Of a stretch of DNA of 64,000 nt, positions 34,342 to 43,060 are shown piece by piece (the first letter of the stretch is position 1; the number at the start of each line of letters is the position of its first letter). The stretch lies in the NCBI RefSeq assembly GCF_005925345.1, contig NZ_SSHJ01000001.1, positions 434,001-498,000 of the forward strand, given 5' to 3'. The DNA is from Pedobacter ureilyticus (GTDB taxonomy: Bacteria; Bacteroidota; Bacteroidia; Sphingobacteriales; Sphingobacteriaceae). Below the pieces are notes generated by a model. That model saw only the letters and a program-made list of their open reading frames with translations, searched no databases and had not been told where the DNA came from. Both the position numbers and the translations under genes were made by a program.

Positions 34342-37146
34342 ATGAAACCACACCACAGCTTGATCCTTCGATTGCCACAATTCCCAATGAAAACCAAGCT
34401 TACAGATGTGTGGAATGAATTAAAAAGCTCCATTAGAAACGCCTCACCGGAATTCTATGATTTAATCAAGGAGACAGCGGCGAATGACATACCAAATTTA
34501 CCCGAGAGAACACAAATTACTATTTTCAAATATTTTAACCGGGCTAAATTCCGTTGTACGCCGTTTGGAACTTTTTCTTCGTTTGGCGTAGTAATGTGTA
34601 TGCCAGCCTCTGAGCCATTAATCGTAAGTGATGAAAAGACCGCCCATGCTTTAACTGACTGGCCAAACTTCGATCAGTCGCCTTATAGCTTTGAAGATCT
34701 GATTGATAAAAACTCCAGGCTATTTGCAAACAGCAGTTACTACAAAATCGGAAATGCCATCCGATACATCAAAAGAAAAGACGAAACTTTTGAACTGGCA
34801 GAAGTAGATTATGATCCGATGATAGTAGCCGTGCTCAACCTCTGTAGGAAACCAGTAACCATTTCTGAACTATTAAAAACAGCCTCCACAAAAACCAAGC
34901 GTCGAGCCCGTTATGAGTTGCTTGAAGATATGATTATATGTGGGTTATTAATCACAGAACTTGATCCAAATATCATTGGAGAAGATTATTTTAAGAGGAT
35001 AAACCTAAACTTAAATATCTCAGAACAAAAGTACCTGCTAAGTGAACAGAAAATTATCCAGGGCAATTTTCCACAGAAATTGTTGCAGCATATCCCTCAA
35101 CTGTTGGAACTGCTTAAAAATACGTTACCCCTCACGCCGGATTCGGATGACCTGATAGACTTCACTAAGAAATTCACCAAACACTTCGACCGGGCCAATA
35201 TCCCATTAATGACTGCACTAGATCCAGAATTGGGAATCGGATATGGAAACTTGCATCTTTCTAAAAATACTGGTAGCCTTGTAGGTGAAATTATTGCCAA
35301 ATCCCAAGCGGAGAAATCTGATAGGTTAAAGGAACTGAAAGCTATTCTTAACGATCATTGTAGTTTTAAAGTAGGTGAATGTATTCGAATCGACGATCTG
35401 CTAAAATCTAAAAACTCAAGTGCCAATGACAAACCGTTACCCAATTCTTGTTCGATGATGATAAGAGCAGTCGATGAAAATATAATCGTTGAAAGAATTG
35501 GTGGAAATACCTTCAATCAACTTGCCGGACGATTTAGTTTCGTCAGCTCCGATGTAAAACACTTATGCAGCAGCATCACAGAAATTGAGGAGCAAGCAAA
35601 TCAAAATGTTGTATTTTTCGATTTAGCCTATCATGCTGAGAAGAAAGTAGACAATGTAAACAGGAGAAGCAGGATATATCAGCAGGAACTTAATCTGTTG
35701 AATTATTCTGAACTCGATGAACCATTGACACTGGATGACCTGTACATAAGTGTCTCAGGCGACAAAATTGTCTTGCGTTCGAAAAGACTGGGAAAGCGTG
35801 TGATTCCCCGAATGGCCTCAGCCTACAACTACCAAAGATCTGAATTACCCGTATTCCGCTTTCTTTACGACCTTAGTTATCACGGAATATGGAGCGATCT
35901 CACTTTCGACCCTTTATTGATATTTCCTAAAAAAAAATATTACCCAAGATTTCAGTTCAGAAATATTATTCTTTCTCCGGCCAAGCTAAAAATCATAAAT
36001 GCTGATATTCAAGAAAAAAATACAGCTCAGCAACTGGAAAAAATAAAGGAACTCCTTTGCCTCTATCAACTTGGAGATTACGTTCGGCTCGTTCGGGGAG
36101 ATGAATATTTAGTCTTTAACATAAATTTTAGCGAAGAGTTGCAGTTGCTTCTCCAGGAGATTAAAAAAAATGGAGAAGTTTATGTTGAGGAATTTTTGAT
36201 GCCGGATAATCCAACGGCGATGGACAAGAACGGCGCGGCATTTAACAATCAATTTGTGGTTCCGCTGGTACATCACAAGGAAATCTATTTTAGCAGCGCT
36301 GCAATGGAAGAAGATACTGAAAATACCCAAAGGAAATTCCTTCCCGGTAACAGATGGTTATCTTTTGAAATTTATTCGCATACTGGACGTGCGGACGAAA
36401 TATTGCTGGGTCCATTAACGGAGATTCTTTTGAAGTTCCGTGATTATATTTTATGTTGGTTTTTTATTCGCTATAATGAGAATGGCGATCACCTGAGATT
36501 CAGAATCGAAGTTAACGACGATCAATTTAACGAGCCCATTTTCAAAGCTATACGAATCAGTCTACAGCCTTTTCTTAATGCAGGGCTAATTTCTGATCTG
36601 ACAATAAAAACTTATATCCGTGAAATAGAACGATATGACATTGCGAAGATAGACTATGTAGAGCAACATTTTAAGAAGGATAGCGAGTTTGTAGTGAAAA
36701 GACTACAAGAAAAAATCTCCGAAAGGCAGAAATATGTTCACTGCCTTCAGTTATTCTTAGGGATTAAAAGCTCAGGGCTTATCAAAACATCGAGGTATGA
36801 CAGCTGGATCAACAACATTGCCGAGCATTTCGGCAAAGAATTTCAGATGGATAAAACTAAGTACAAAAATATCAATTCCTATTACAAAGAAACCAAATTT
36901 GAAAACCTTGTGAGAGAGCGGAGTCATTTCAACGAATTTCAGGATTTTTTGGATTCATTCATTCTCACCCTTTCTAAATGCCCCGAACAAAGAAGGGCTC
37001 CATTATTTACCGATCTGATGCATATGCATATCAACAGGCTCTTTGACTCCCATCAAAGGGTACATGAAATGATTATCTATAATCTACTTTCCGCCATTAT
37101 TAAAACCGCTACTAGTCTCGCTAATAAAGCATCCCAGAATTTCTGA
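34342..37146 (+). CDS. Lantibiotic dehydratase LanB, glutamylation and elimination domains (934 aa)
   Basis: Full-length LanB. Residues key to the NisB glutamylation domain are in place: an early LILRLP, and RAKFRCTPFG giving Arg67, Arg71, Thr73 with the same spacing as in NisB (R83, R87, T89). The C-terminal SpaB_C-type elimination domain has GDHLRFRIE, YIREIERYD and a C-terminal DLMHMHINRL histidine region. It uses glutamyl-tRNA to dehydrate Ser/Thr in a peptide. No LanC cyclase is near. It converges with and overlaps the regulator gene by 26 bases. The precursor genes lie downstream, past the regulators. Confidence 0.9.
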   Translation: MKPHHSLILRLPQFPMKTKLTDVWNELKSSIRNASPEFYDLIKETAANDIPNLPERTQITIFKYFNRAKFRCTPFGTFSSFGVVMCMPASEPLIVSDEKTAHALTDWPNFDQSPYSFEDLIDKNSRLFANSSYYKIGNAIRYIKRKDETFELAEVDYDPMIVAVLNLCRKPVTISELLKTASTKTKRRARYELLEDMIICGLLITELDPNIIGEDYFKRINLNLNISEQKYLLSEQKIIQGNFPQKLLQHIPQLLELLKNTLPLTPDSDDLIDFTKKFTKHFDRANIPLMTALDPELGIGYGNLHLSKNTGSLVGEIIAKSQAEKSDRLKELKAILNDHCSFKVGECIRIDDLLKSKNSSANDKPLPNSCSMMIRAVDENIIVERIGGNTFNQLAGRFSFVSSDVKHLCSSITEIEEQANQNVVFFDLAYHAEKKVDNVNRRSRIYQQELNLLNYSELDEPLTLDDLYISVSGDKIVLRSKRLGKRVIPRMASAYNYQRSELPVFRFLYDLSYHGIWSDLTFDPLLIFPKKKYYPRFQFRNIILSPAKLKIINADIQEKNTAQQLEKIKELLCLYQLGDYVRLVRGDEYLVFNINFSEELQLLLQEIKKNGEVYVEEFLMPDNPTAMDKNGAAFNNQFVVPLVHHKEIYFSSAAMEEDTENTQRKFLPGNRWLSFEIYSHTGRADEILLGPLTEILLKFRDYILCWFFIRYNENGDHLRFRIEVNDDQFNEPIFKAIRISLQPFLNAGLISDLTIKTYIREIERYDIAKIDYVEQHFKKDSEFVVKRLQEKISERQKYVHCLQLFLGIKSSGLIKTSRYDSWINNIAEHFGKEFQMDKTKYKNINSYYKETKFENLVRERSHFNEFQDFLDSFILTLSKCPEQRRAPLFTDLMHMHINRLFDSHQRVHEMIIYNLLSAIIKTATSLANKASQNF

Positions 37147-37849
37147 TCTGACGGACAAATTCATTTTTGTATTTTTCACCGAATGGAAAAATCCGATCGT
37201 TTTCCAGGTGTATGTCATATGCATCATACCCTACCACTTTTGCCATGTTCACCAGAATAGAACGGTTGATACGAATAAAGTGCGGCAATGGAAGCAATGA
37301 TTCCAGTTGCTTCAAAGTCAAATAGCATAAGTGCGTTGTTCCATTTACAAAATGTATAATAGAGAAATTTGCCGCGGCCTCAATGTACCATACATCTTCA
37401 GTCTTTAATCGTATCCTGACTTCCCGTCCGTTTCCTGGTATGTAATAATAAGGAAGAGGAGGAGTAAAACTGATAGGCTTTCTAGCTTGATGTATTTCTT
37501 TTGCCCGCATTATTGCCGCCATAAATTTTTCATATCCAAAAGGTTTATAAAGGTAACCTGAAGCTCCTTTTTCAAACGCATCTTCGGCGAAATCGCGATG
37601 GCCGCTAATCAGAATCACAACCGCCAAATGACTAAGTTCTTCTAAAATCTCGAAGCCTGAAACTCTTGGCATTTCTATATCTAGAAATATAATATCGGCT
37701 ATGATTTTGTTTTCTCTGATTTTTTCGAAAGCGGCTAAAGGGTCGGTCTCTCCCGCTGAAAAATATAGAAATTCTGTCTTTTCCGTATATTGTTTTACGA
37801 GCCGGATACTCGCAGGATTGTCATCAATCACGCAACAATTCAATATCAT
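37121..37849 (-). CDS. LytTR-family response regulator (242 aa)
   Basis: Receiver domain (acceptor Asp57 in IIFLDIEMPRVSG; also an early DD pair and VILISGHRDFAEDAF with YKPFGYEKF Lys), then a LytTR DNA-binding domain (EDVWYIEAAANFSIIHFVNG, PLPHFIRINRSILVNMAKV). LytTR regulators activate nearby genes. Encoded with, and overlapping by 4 bases (ATGA), the kinase upstream. It converges on lanB and shares 26 bases with its 3' end. The likely targets are the precursor genes on the other side of the kinase. Confidence 0.9.
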   Translation of the reverse strand: MILNCCVIDDNPASIRLVKQYTEKTEFLYFSAGETDPLAAFEKIRENKIIADIIFLDIEMPRVSGFEILEELSHLAVVILISGHRDFAEDAFEKGASGYLYKPFGYEKFMAAIMRAKEIHQARKPISFTPPLPYYYIPGNGREVRIRLKTEDVWYIEAAANFSIIHFVNGTTHLCYLTLKQLESLLPLPHFIRINRSILVNMAKVVGYDAYDIHLENDRIFPFGEKYKNEFVRQIRNSGMLY

Positions 37850-38556
37850 AATTGAAGAGATAGGATAAGTTTAAATTCGCGTTCACTGCTCTTAATCAAC
37901 AATTCGTACTTGGAACGATAATTATTCTCTAGCCTTCTTCGCAAATTCCCCAGCCCAATTTGATTACTAACTCGGTATTCGAGAGGGATAATTTTATTAA
38001 ACGTCTGAAAAATCAAAACACTTTGTTCATATCGGACTTCAATTCTGGAGGGTAAACCTTGATTACTATGATCACCGTACTTCAGCAAATTGACTACTGG
38101 TTCTAAAAAGATATGAGGTGGGATATAAATGGCATCCTGGTTAATATCATCGATGGCAATTTCAATGAAAAGATCATTTTCAGTTTGCAAGGAAAAAAAT
38201 TTGATATAATTCTTTATGGTTTGCAATTCGGCAAATAAGGAAATATATCCTCTGTCATCAGATTTATGAATAGCCTGAGCACTGAGTTGCGCTAATAGCT
38301 CAACCATTTCAGCGCACCTATCGGAATACTTTATGACATGTTCATAAAGGACGGTCAGTCCGTTATTTAACAAATGCGGGCTTATTTGAGCCCTTAAGAG
38401 ATCATTTTCTAACTGCATGGCTCTTTGTTTGTTCACGCCACGTTCTGATCGAAGTAAATTCAAAACTCTGGTTGAAACTTTATCTAAAAAAGAAATGACA
38501 TCCATATTTAAGTATCTAAAAATGTGATTTAAAGAGTTAATCGCCCTGTTCATCAT
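37846..38556 (-). CDS. Soluble LytS-type histidine kinase (236 aa)
   Basis: Kinase core of the LytS (HisK_5) family: the H-box AQISPHLLNNGLTVLYEH with His61 (usual form is Q-x-N-P-H-F-x-F-N, here S and L variants), then IPPHIFLEPVVNLLKYG as the N-box. The final GLGNLRRRLENNY G-box also fits. No membrane segment or sensor domain precedes it, so it is a soluble enzyme, unlike most LytS kinases, and input must come from elsewhere or from partner protein. It lies 30 bases upstream of the peptide gene's promoter on the opposite strand. Confidence 0.75.
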   Translation of the reverse strand: MMNRAINSLNHIFRYLNMDVISFLDKVSTRVLNLLRSERGVNKQRAMQLENDLLRAQISPHLLNNGLTVLYEHVIKYSDRCAEMVELLAQLSAQAIHKSDDRGYISLFAELQTIKNYIKFFSLQTENDLFIEIAIDDINQDAIYIPPHIFLEPVVNLLKYGDHSNQGLPSRIEVRYEQSVLIFQTFNKIIPLEYRVSNQIGLGNLRRRLENNYRSKYELLIKSSEREFKLILSLQL

Positions 38557-38585
38557 TATATATTAAAATAGTTTCAAGAGTCTAT

Positions 38586-38608
38586 TACATTTGGGTAACA
38601 AACCCAAA
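38586..38608 (+). promoter_or_regulatory. Promoter and inverted repeat of the precursor-peptide gene
   Basis: TACATTTG (38586-38593) matches TAnnTTTG; no clear TTTG box 20 bases upstream, so an activator may be needed. An inverted repeat TTTGGGT (38590-38596), five bases, ACCCAAA (38602-38608) overlaps the box and runs into the leader. Transcription start would be near 38600, 19 bases before the ATG. Divergent from the kinase gene. Confidence 0.6.
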
Positions 38609-38618
38609 AAAAAGTCAT

Positions 38619-38762
38619 ATGAAAGCAAAAAGCAACAAAACTGGCATCAACACCCGTACAGTGTTCAGCTTCAACGCACAAACTAGTAGTGATGTGGTAA
38701 AAAGTCATCCTACACTTACAGCTACGACAAACACTACTTACATTTTCAACTGTCTGAAGTAG
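38619..38762 (+). CDS. Putative class I lanthipeptide precursor peptide (47 aa)
   Basis: Starts MKAKSNKTGINTRTVFSFN; the FSFN block at 16-19 resembles the F-N-L-D-type recognition motif of class I leaders. Residues 28-47 are rich in Ser/Thr (one Ser, seven Thr) with His-Pro, and end in FNCLK with the single Cys at 45. That layout, Ser/Thr for dehydration and one Cys for one thioether ring, fits a LanB substrate. It has a TAnnTTTG promoter and a perfect 16-bp-stem terminator, which makes a chance frame unlikely. Modification and activity are inferred; the cleavage site is not clear. Confidence 0.75.
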   Translation: MKAKSNKTGINTRTVFSFNAQTSSDVVKSHPTLTATTNTTYIFNCLK

Positions 38763-38766
38763 ATTC

Positions 38767-38802
38767 AAGAATGAGAGTAGATGAATATCTACTCTCATTC
38801 TT
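38767..38802 (+). terminator. Terminator of the precursor gene
   Basis: Two 16-base arms (38767-38782 and 38787-38802) form a perfect stem with a GAAT loop and end in TTT, starting four bases after the stop. It is symmetrical, so it could also act on transcription from the other side. It explains how the peptide gene is insulated from its downstream neighbour. Confidence 0.9.
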
Positions 38803-39020
38803 TGGTTCACCTACCCTTCCAGTTACCAGCACCATCTAAGGCTTTACTCTCAACGACCCATTTTTATATAGACTGTCTAAAATTGAAACAGGGGCAATTG
38901 AAATATTTTATTCTTCGTTTCCTATTAGAATATTAGATGTATATCTTTTAGAATGAAAGCTAGCCATAGCCGAGTTAAGAGTTAAACTTCCTATCAATTA
39001 AACCGTAAAAATGCATTAAC

Positions 39021-39167
39021 ATGAAACTCCAAACCATCACATCAAGAATCTTCTGCAGAATTGCATTTAAGTTCAGAAACACGAAAGCGCAAAAATCTGA
39101 TCAAATCGCTTCCGCATCAGCGACCGGCACAATCACCATTTCTGACAATACGATACTTTTGCCATAA
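39021..39167 (+). CDS. Second small peptide gene, possible precursor (48 aa)
   Basis: Begins MKLQTITSRIFCRIAFKFRN, then KAQKSDQIAS and a C-terminal half rich in Ser/Thr (SASATGTITISDNT) ending ILLP. A basic leader-like half and a Ser/Thr-rich tail match the first peptide's layout, but there is no Cys in the tail, so thioether rings are not possible there; dehydrated residues alone would be. It is followed by its own terminator at 39195-39227. No promoter box is seen. Confidence 0.45.
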   Translation: MKLQTITSRIFCRIAFKFRNTKAQKSDQIASASATGTITISDNTILLP

Positions 39168-39194
39168 TTTAATATATGATATTTTTTAAAAAAT

Positions 39195-39227
39195 ACGTCT
39201 TAAACTTCATGTTTGAGCGTTTTTTTT
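39195..39227 (+). terminator. Terminator after the second peptide gene
   Basis: ACG and CTTAAAC (39195-39205) pair with GTTTGAG and CGT (39211-39220) around TTCAT (one bulge, one G-T pair), followed by a seven-T run. It lies 28 bases after the stop and 30 bases before the end of mobC on the other strand. Confidence 0.75.
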
Positions 39228-39249
39228 ATTGATCATTCTTAAATATTTG

Positions 39250-41319
39250 CTACATCGAAAGCGGCGCCCGCTGATCTACTCTGACCTCCTTTAGCTTACC
39301 TGATTTCCTTTCCAATTTCTCCGTTTTCCTAATCTTAACCTTACTTTTAGCCTTATTCCTGGCCATTTTGTCTCTTACCTTTAGAGCATTCAACTCCTCA
39401 GTTACCAAATTACTAATCTGCTTTTTGATCTTCAGGTAATTTTCATTGACATCTTCCACAGTTACCTCAGCAATAAGTGGTATCAAGGAATATTCGGATT
39501 CCTCCTTGGCTATCGCCTCATGGTCATTCTGAATTTCTGCATGGAACATCTTAAGCTTGATCTTCTGGTCAGGGTTATCTGCCACTATGCCCACAAACTC
39601 ACCAGAAGAAAGCCCTGCAATTTTTGCTGCTGGAACAGCATAATCAAGTTGCATCGATTTTGAAGTTGAAGTATCAGAACTGTTAATACTCAATGATGTC
39701 CTGTCCTGCATAATCTTCCCAAATCCTTCAGAAAGTGTCTTTGCCGTATCGCCCGTCACCTGACCACTGATCACATTGCCCACAATTCCGGTAATCACAT
39801 CGGCTTGTTCGGCACCATAATCTTTTTTAAGCTGGCTGAAATCCTGAACCGCCAAAGTGGTCGCCACCTTATTGCTTCTGGCTGTTGCGATCAGGCTGTC
39901 CATATTGTTAAAATAGATAGTGGGAAATTCATCGAATAGGAGACTGCTTTTTAATTGTCCCTTACGGTTAACCAGTTTGATCATTCTGGAAATATAGAGC
40001 GATAGAACCGCGCCGTAAGTTTGCAATTTTTGCGGATTGTTTCCCACGCATATAATTTTGGGCTCTTTTGGATTGTTCACGTCCAACGTAAAATCATTTC
40101 CACTCAGTACGTAATATAATTGTGGAGAAGATAATCTTGCTAGTCCAATTTTCGCACTGGCAATCTGACCCTCCAGTTGCGCCTTCGCATTGTTATGGTA
40201 GGCTGATATAAAAGGGTTGATCAGCACCCTGATTTCTTCCTCCATCTCCAGCACAGCAAAAAGGTGGTCATATTCAACCTGCATGAGCTCGATCACGTGA
40301 GGCAGGGTACAATATCTGCCATCCTGATACTTCCTTAAATACCAGATTACCGCCGTCAAAAAATTGATCGGGCTTTCTACAAAGAAATCACCCTGCTTTT
40401 TGATCCATTCCCGATTCAGCCCCATCATGATCGTACGGCTGGCCTCGGTCGCATCGGTAATATCTTCCATACCAGCTGGATCAAGGGGATTACATCGGTG
40501 TGTCCTGTTCAGATCATCAAAATTGATGATGTAAAATTGCGGGCAGACATCATACGCTCCGCTATAATTTAACAGTTTATTATAAGCGATCTTGGTCAGG
40601 TCGTCATACTTAAAGTCATACAAGAACATGCTGAAACCTTTTTTGATATGCTGATCGATGATGTGACGGATCACAAAATAACTTTTCCCTGCACCAGGCG
40701 TACCTGCTACCAACAATCCTCGAAAGGGATTGATCACATTGATCCAGCTTTGCCTGATTTTATTCTTCAACTGGTATTTTGCAGGCAGGTTGATCGAATA
40801 TTCATTTTCTAAAAGCCTCTCTTCCTGAGGAAAGGTCTCATTTTCTGAATTGAAAATATCCTTGTTCAAGCTATTCTTAATTAACCTTGAAAGCCAGTTA
40901 CCACCAGTAAGCATGAACAAATAGCCGATACCAGTTAGGCACATGTAGGTGATAGCCACCATAGAAACAGAGAATTGCAGGTAAAGCGCCAAAAAGCTAA
41001 GAGAATAGACCAGTAGGCCACATAAAAGATAGGCGGCAATACTTTTACGCTGGATATTTTCGTCCTTTTTGCCTTTGGCCCCTAGTAGGCTGATCGCCAT
41101 AAAAAGCAGTGCTGCTAACTTTGGCTTTATTATGCCGTTAAATAAACCTGTTTTCGCAACATTTCCCACGATTTTATCAGCTAATTCGGCAGTCCATCCC
41201 CAATGGTCAAATGCCTTATAACAACTGATATAAAAATGCAGGCATAATATCGCTATGCTGATCAATCTGCTAAAATCAATAATCTTGCGCAATCCTTGCG
41301 CATCCTCGCCAGTATTCAT
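39250..41319 (-). CDS. mobC: Mobilisation coupling ATPase MobC (VirD4/TraG-type, 689 aa)
   Basis: Type IV coupling protein: four or so N-terminal membrane helices (about residues 15-135), Walker A GTPGAGKSYF (206-213 region), Walker B KSSLLFDEFPTIYF, and a TALVAVQDFSQLKK-like motif ('TTLAVQDFSQL'). It brings the relaxase-bound DNA to the TraG channel. Last gene of the mobA-mobB-mobC operon, 10 bases after mobB. A basic tail rich in Lys/Arg follows. Confidence 0.9.
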   Translation of the reverse strand: MNTGEDAQGLRKIIDFSRLISIAILCLHFYISCYKAFDHWGWTAELADKIVGNVAKTGLFNGIIKPKLAALLFMAISLLGAKGKKDENIQRKSIAAYLLCGLLVYSLSFLALYLQFSVSMVAITYMCLTGIGYLFMLTGGNWLSRLIKNSLNKDIFNSENETFPQEERLLENEYSINLPAKYQLKNKIRQSWINVINPFRGLLVAGTPGAGKSYFVIRHIIDQHIKKGFSMFLYDFKYDDLTKIAYNKLLNYSGAYDVCPQFYIINFDDLNRTHRCNPLDPAGMEDITDATEASRTIMMGLNREWIKKQGDFFVESPINFLTAVIWYLRKYQDGRYCTLPHVIELMQVEYDHLFAVLEMEEEIRVLINPFISAYHNNAKAQLEGQIASAKIGLARLSSPQLYYVLSGNDFTLDVNNPKEPKIICVGNNPQKLQTYGAVLSLYISRMIKLVNRKGQLKSSLLFDEFPTIYFNNMDSLIATARSNKVATTLAVQDFSQLKKDYGAEQADVITGIVGNVISGQVTGDTAKTLSEGFGKIMQDRTSLSINSSDTSTSKSMQLDYAVPAAKIAGLSSGEFVGIVADNPDQKIKLKMFHAEIQNDHEAIAKEESEYSLIPLIAEVTVEDVNENYLKIKKQISNLVTEELNALKVRDKMARNKAKSKVKIRKTEKLERKSGKLKEVRVDQRAPLSM

Positions 41320-41329
41320 AATCGTTAGT

Positions 41330-42604
41330 TTAAAGTGTCAATTCTTGATTTTGATCATTTTTCTTTCTTTTCTTTTTCCTGCGTGGTATTGCTGTACCAT
41401 AATCAGGCTGGGTTTTTGCGAGTGCCAATTCCAGAAATCTTGTTGGCTGTGGAGGTTTAAGAAATGTCTCTATTGGGCTTGGCTGTTTAGTGTGTTGACG
41501 GTTTGCTTGTCTTAATGGTTGGATAATTTTAGGACTGCTCTCCAGATTTTCTTTTCCCAATCTCTCAATTATCGCCTTAGCACTAAATTCTTTTCCAAGA
41601 TCACTACCATTGAAGACCGTTTTACGCCTATGGTCGATAAATGTAATCCCAAATACCTGTCCCTGATCGTTCCGCCTGAACAGCACATCGACACCCTTTT
41701 TCTTCGCTTCTACCTCAAATCTGCTCTGGGTAATCGAAAGGTATCGGGCAAATACATTTTCAATGTCCTTTTTCAAATCTTCCCTAAAAGGTTTACGTTT
41801 TGTTTTGTTCACCTCAAATTTCTGTTCGAGACTTGCCATCGTGGGCTTGCTATAAAAGGAACTGGCCTTGATCGGTACACCAGTAGCTAAGCCTTTTTCG
41901 TTCAGCAGACTGAACATCAATCCTCTATTTTTGAACATGGCCGTGTGCTCGGCACCACGTAGGGCAGTTACGTTGAAGCACTTTAAAACGGCATTAAATT
42001 CTGCAAGCGAGGTAAATTTGTATTCTCTTAAAATGGGCGTAACCACATTGCTAATCGCTCTTTTGGTCGTTACCTTGCCGTATTTTACTTTTTTTGGATC
42101 TGCTTGTTTTATCTTGGCATCCATCACAAAGGCTTTTGATTCAGCTTTAACCAAATTGAATTGCTCTTCTATCGCTTTCCTTGCGGGTTCGGATAAGTTT
42201 TTACCAATATCATGCATTACAATTCTTTCCTTGCTGGCGGTGATGTTGGTTGAAACGATGTGCAGATGGAGGTGTGCGGAATCATCGTGTCTATAAACCA
42301 GAAATGGCTGATCGCCAAAATCAATTTTCTCCATATAGGCAGCAGCAATTTGTTGGAGTTTTTGATTTCCGATCCTCTCACTGGAATGGAAATTGAGCGA
42401 AATGTGTACCGCATTGGTTTTTACATTTGGTTTCATCTGGGTAAGAAAATTAAACCTGTTGAGCTTCTGCATGAAGTTCATCCGTTCAATTTCCCCCGCA
42501 AAGCCGCTGGCCATAATTAGGCTTGCTTCTCCCTCGTCCACCTTGTTCTCGTTATAGTGGAGCAATCCCCTGATACTTCTGCCGGTAATTATTCTTGCAA
42601 CCAT
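41330..42604 (-). CDS. mobB: Relaxase MobB (424 aa)
   Basis: Relaxase/mobilisation nuclease domain: an early Tyr in LLHYNENKV (about residue 17), FLVYRHDDSAHLHLHIVSTN with the histidine triad (HLHLH at 111-115), and 'FHSSE' at about 73-77. It nicks one strand at oriT and stays attached through Tyr. The C-terminal half is Lys/Arg-rich. It overlaps the end of mobA by 16 bases and leads into mobC. Frame intact. Confidence 0.9.
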   Translation of the reverse strand: MVARIITGRSIRGLLHYNENKVDEGEASLIMASGFAGEIERMNFMQKLNRFNFLTQMKPNVKTNAVHISLNFHSSERIGNQKLQQIAAAYMEKIDFGDQPFLVYRHDDSAHLHLHIVSTNITASKERIVMHDIGKNLSEPARKAIEEQFNLVKAESKAFVMDAKIKQADPKKVKYGKVTTKRAISNVVTPILREYKFTSLAEFNAVLKCFNVTALRGAEHTAMFKNRGLMFSLLNEKGLATGVPIKASSFYSKPTMASLEQKFEVNKTKRKPFREDLKKDIENVFARYLSITQSRFEVEAKKKGVDVLFRRNDQGQVFGITFIDHRRKTVFNGSDLGKEFSAKAIIERLGKENLESSPKIIQPLRQANRQHTKQPSPIETFLKPPQPTRFLELALAKTQPDYGTAIPRRKKKRKKNDQNQELTL

Positions 42605-42996
42605 TTTTCAGCCAGTTTGGATATGATCTTCAATAGCTTTTCCACCCGCTCATCAACCTGTTCATATTGATCGATAACTTTTAGGGTGAAGAATGACCTG
42701 CCAGCATCGGTTTTATCCTGATTGAAGTGCCGTGTGATCTGGTTGATGTTGATGCCTATTGCTTTTAGTTCCTTGCGGATCAGTGCGAGCTCTTCCATAA
42801 CGGGGTTCATGGAAATGTCCTGCTTAAAAATTTTGATCTGTCTTGATGAAAGTATTTTTCTACAGATTTCCGCAATGGAAAGTGAACTGCTTTGTATACG
42901 CAGTTTTTCTAGATTTTCAAACTGCTTTTCGGTCACCCTTACAATGATATTACGGCTCAACAGTTCTTCTGACTTATCGGATTTTCTTCTTGGCAT
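42589..42996 (-). CDS. mobA: Relaxosome accessory protein MobA (135 aa)
   Basis: Start chosen at 42996 (MPRRKSDKSEELLSRN); the frame reaches 43092 but its first 32 residues run through the hairpin and promoter and are not protein-like. Motifs: NIIVRVTEKQFENLEKLRIQ (ribbon-helix-helix-like DNA-binding part), LSIAEICRKILSSRQI, then 'LKAIGININQITRHFNQ' typical of MobC/MobA-type relaxosome proteins. It binds oriT near the relaxase nick site. First gene of the mob operon, overlapping mobB by 16 bases. Confidence 0.85.
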   Translation of the reverse strand: MPRRKSDKSEELLSRNIIVRVTEKQFENLEKLRIQSSSLSIAEICRKILSSRQIKIFKQDISMNPVMEELALIRKELKAIGININQITRHFNQDKTDAGRSFFTLKVIDQYEQVDERVEKLLKIISKLAEKWLQE

Positions 42997-43060
42997 TATC
43001 TCTCGTTTATTGAAAGTTCTGACAGCACGAGTTCCGAGTGATGTTCCCGGCCTGAAGGAC

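Noticed and set aside
38681..38691. CTAGTAGTGAT inside the precursor gene, shared with the 21190 palindrome
   Set aside because: It is in frame as Thr-Ser-Ser-Asp codons and lacks the outer TATC/GATA arms; coincidence is likely.
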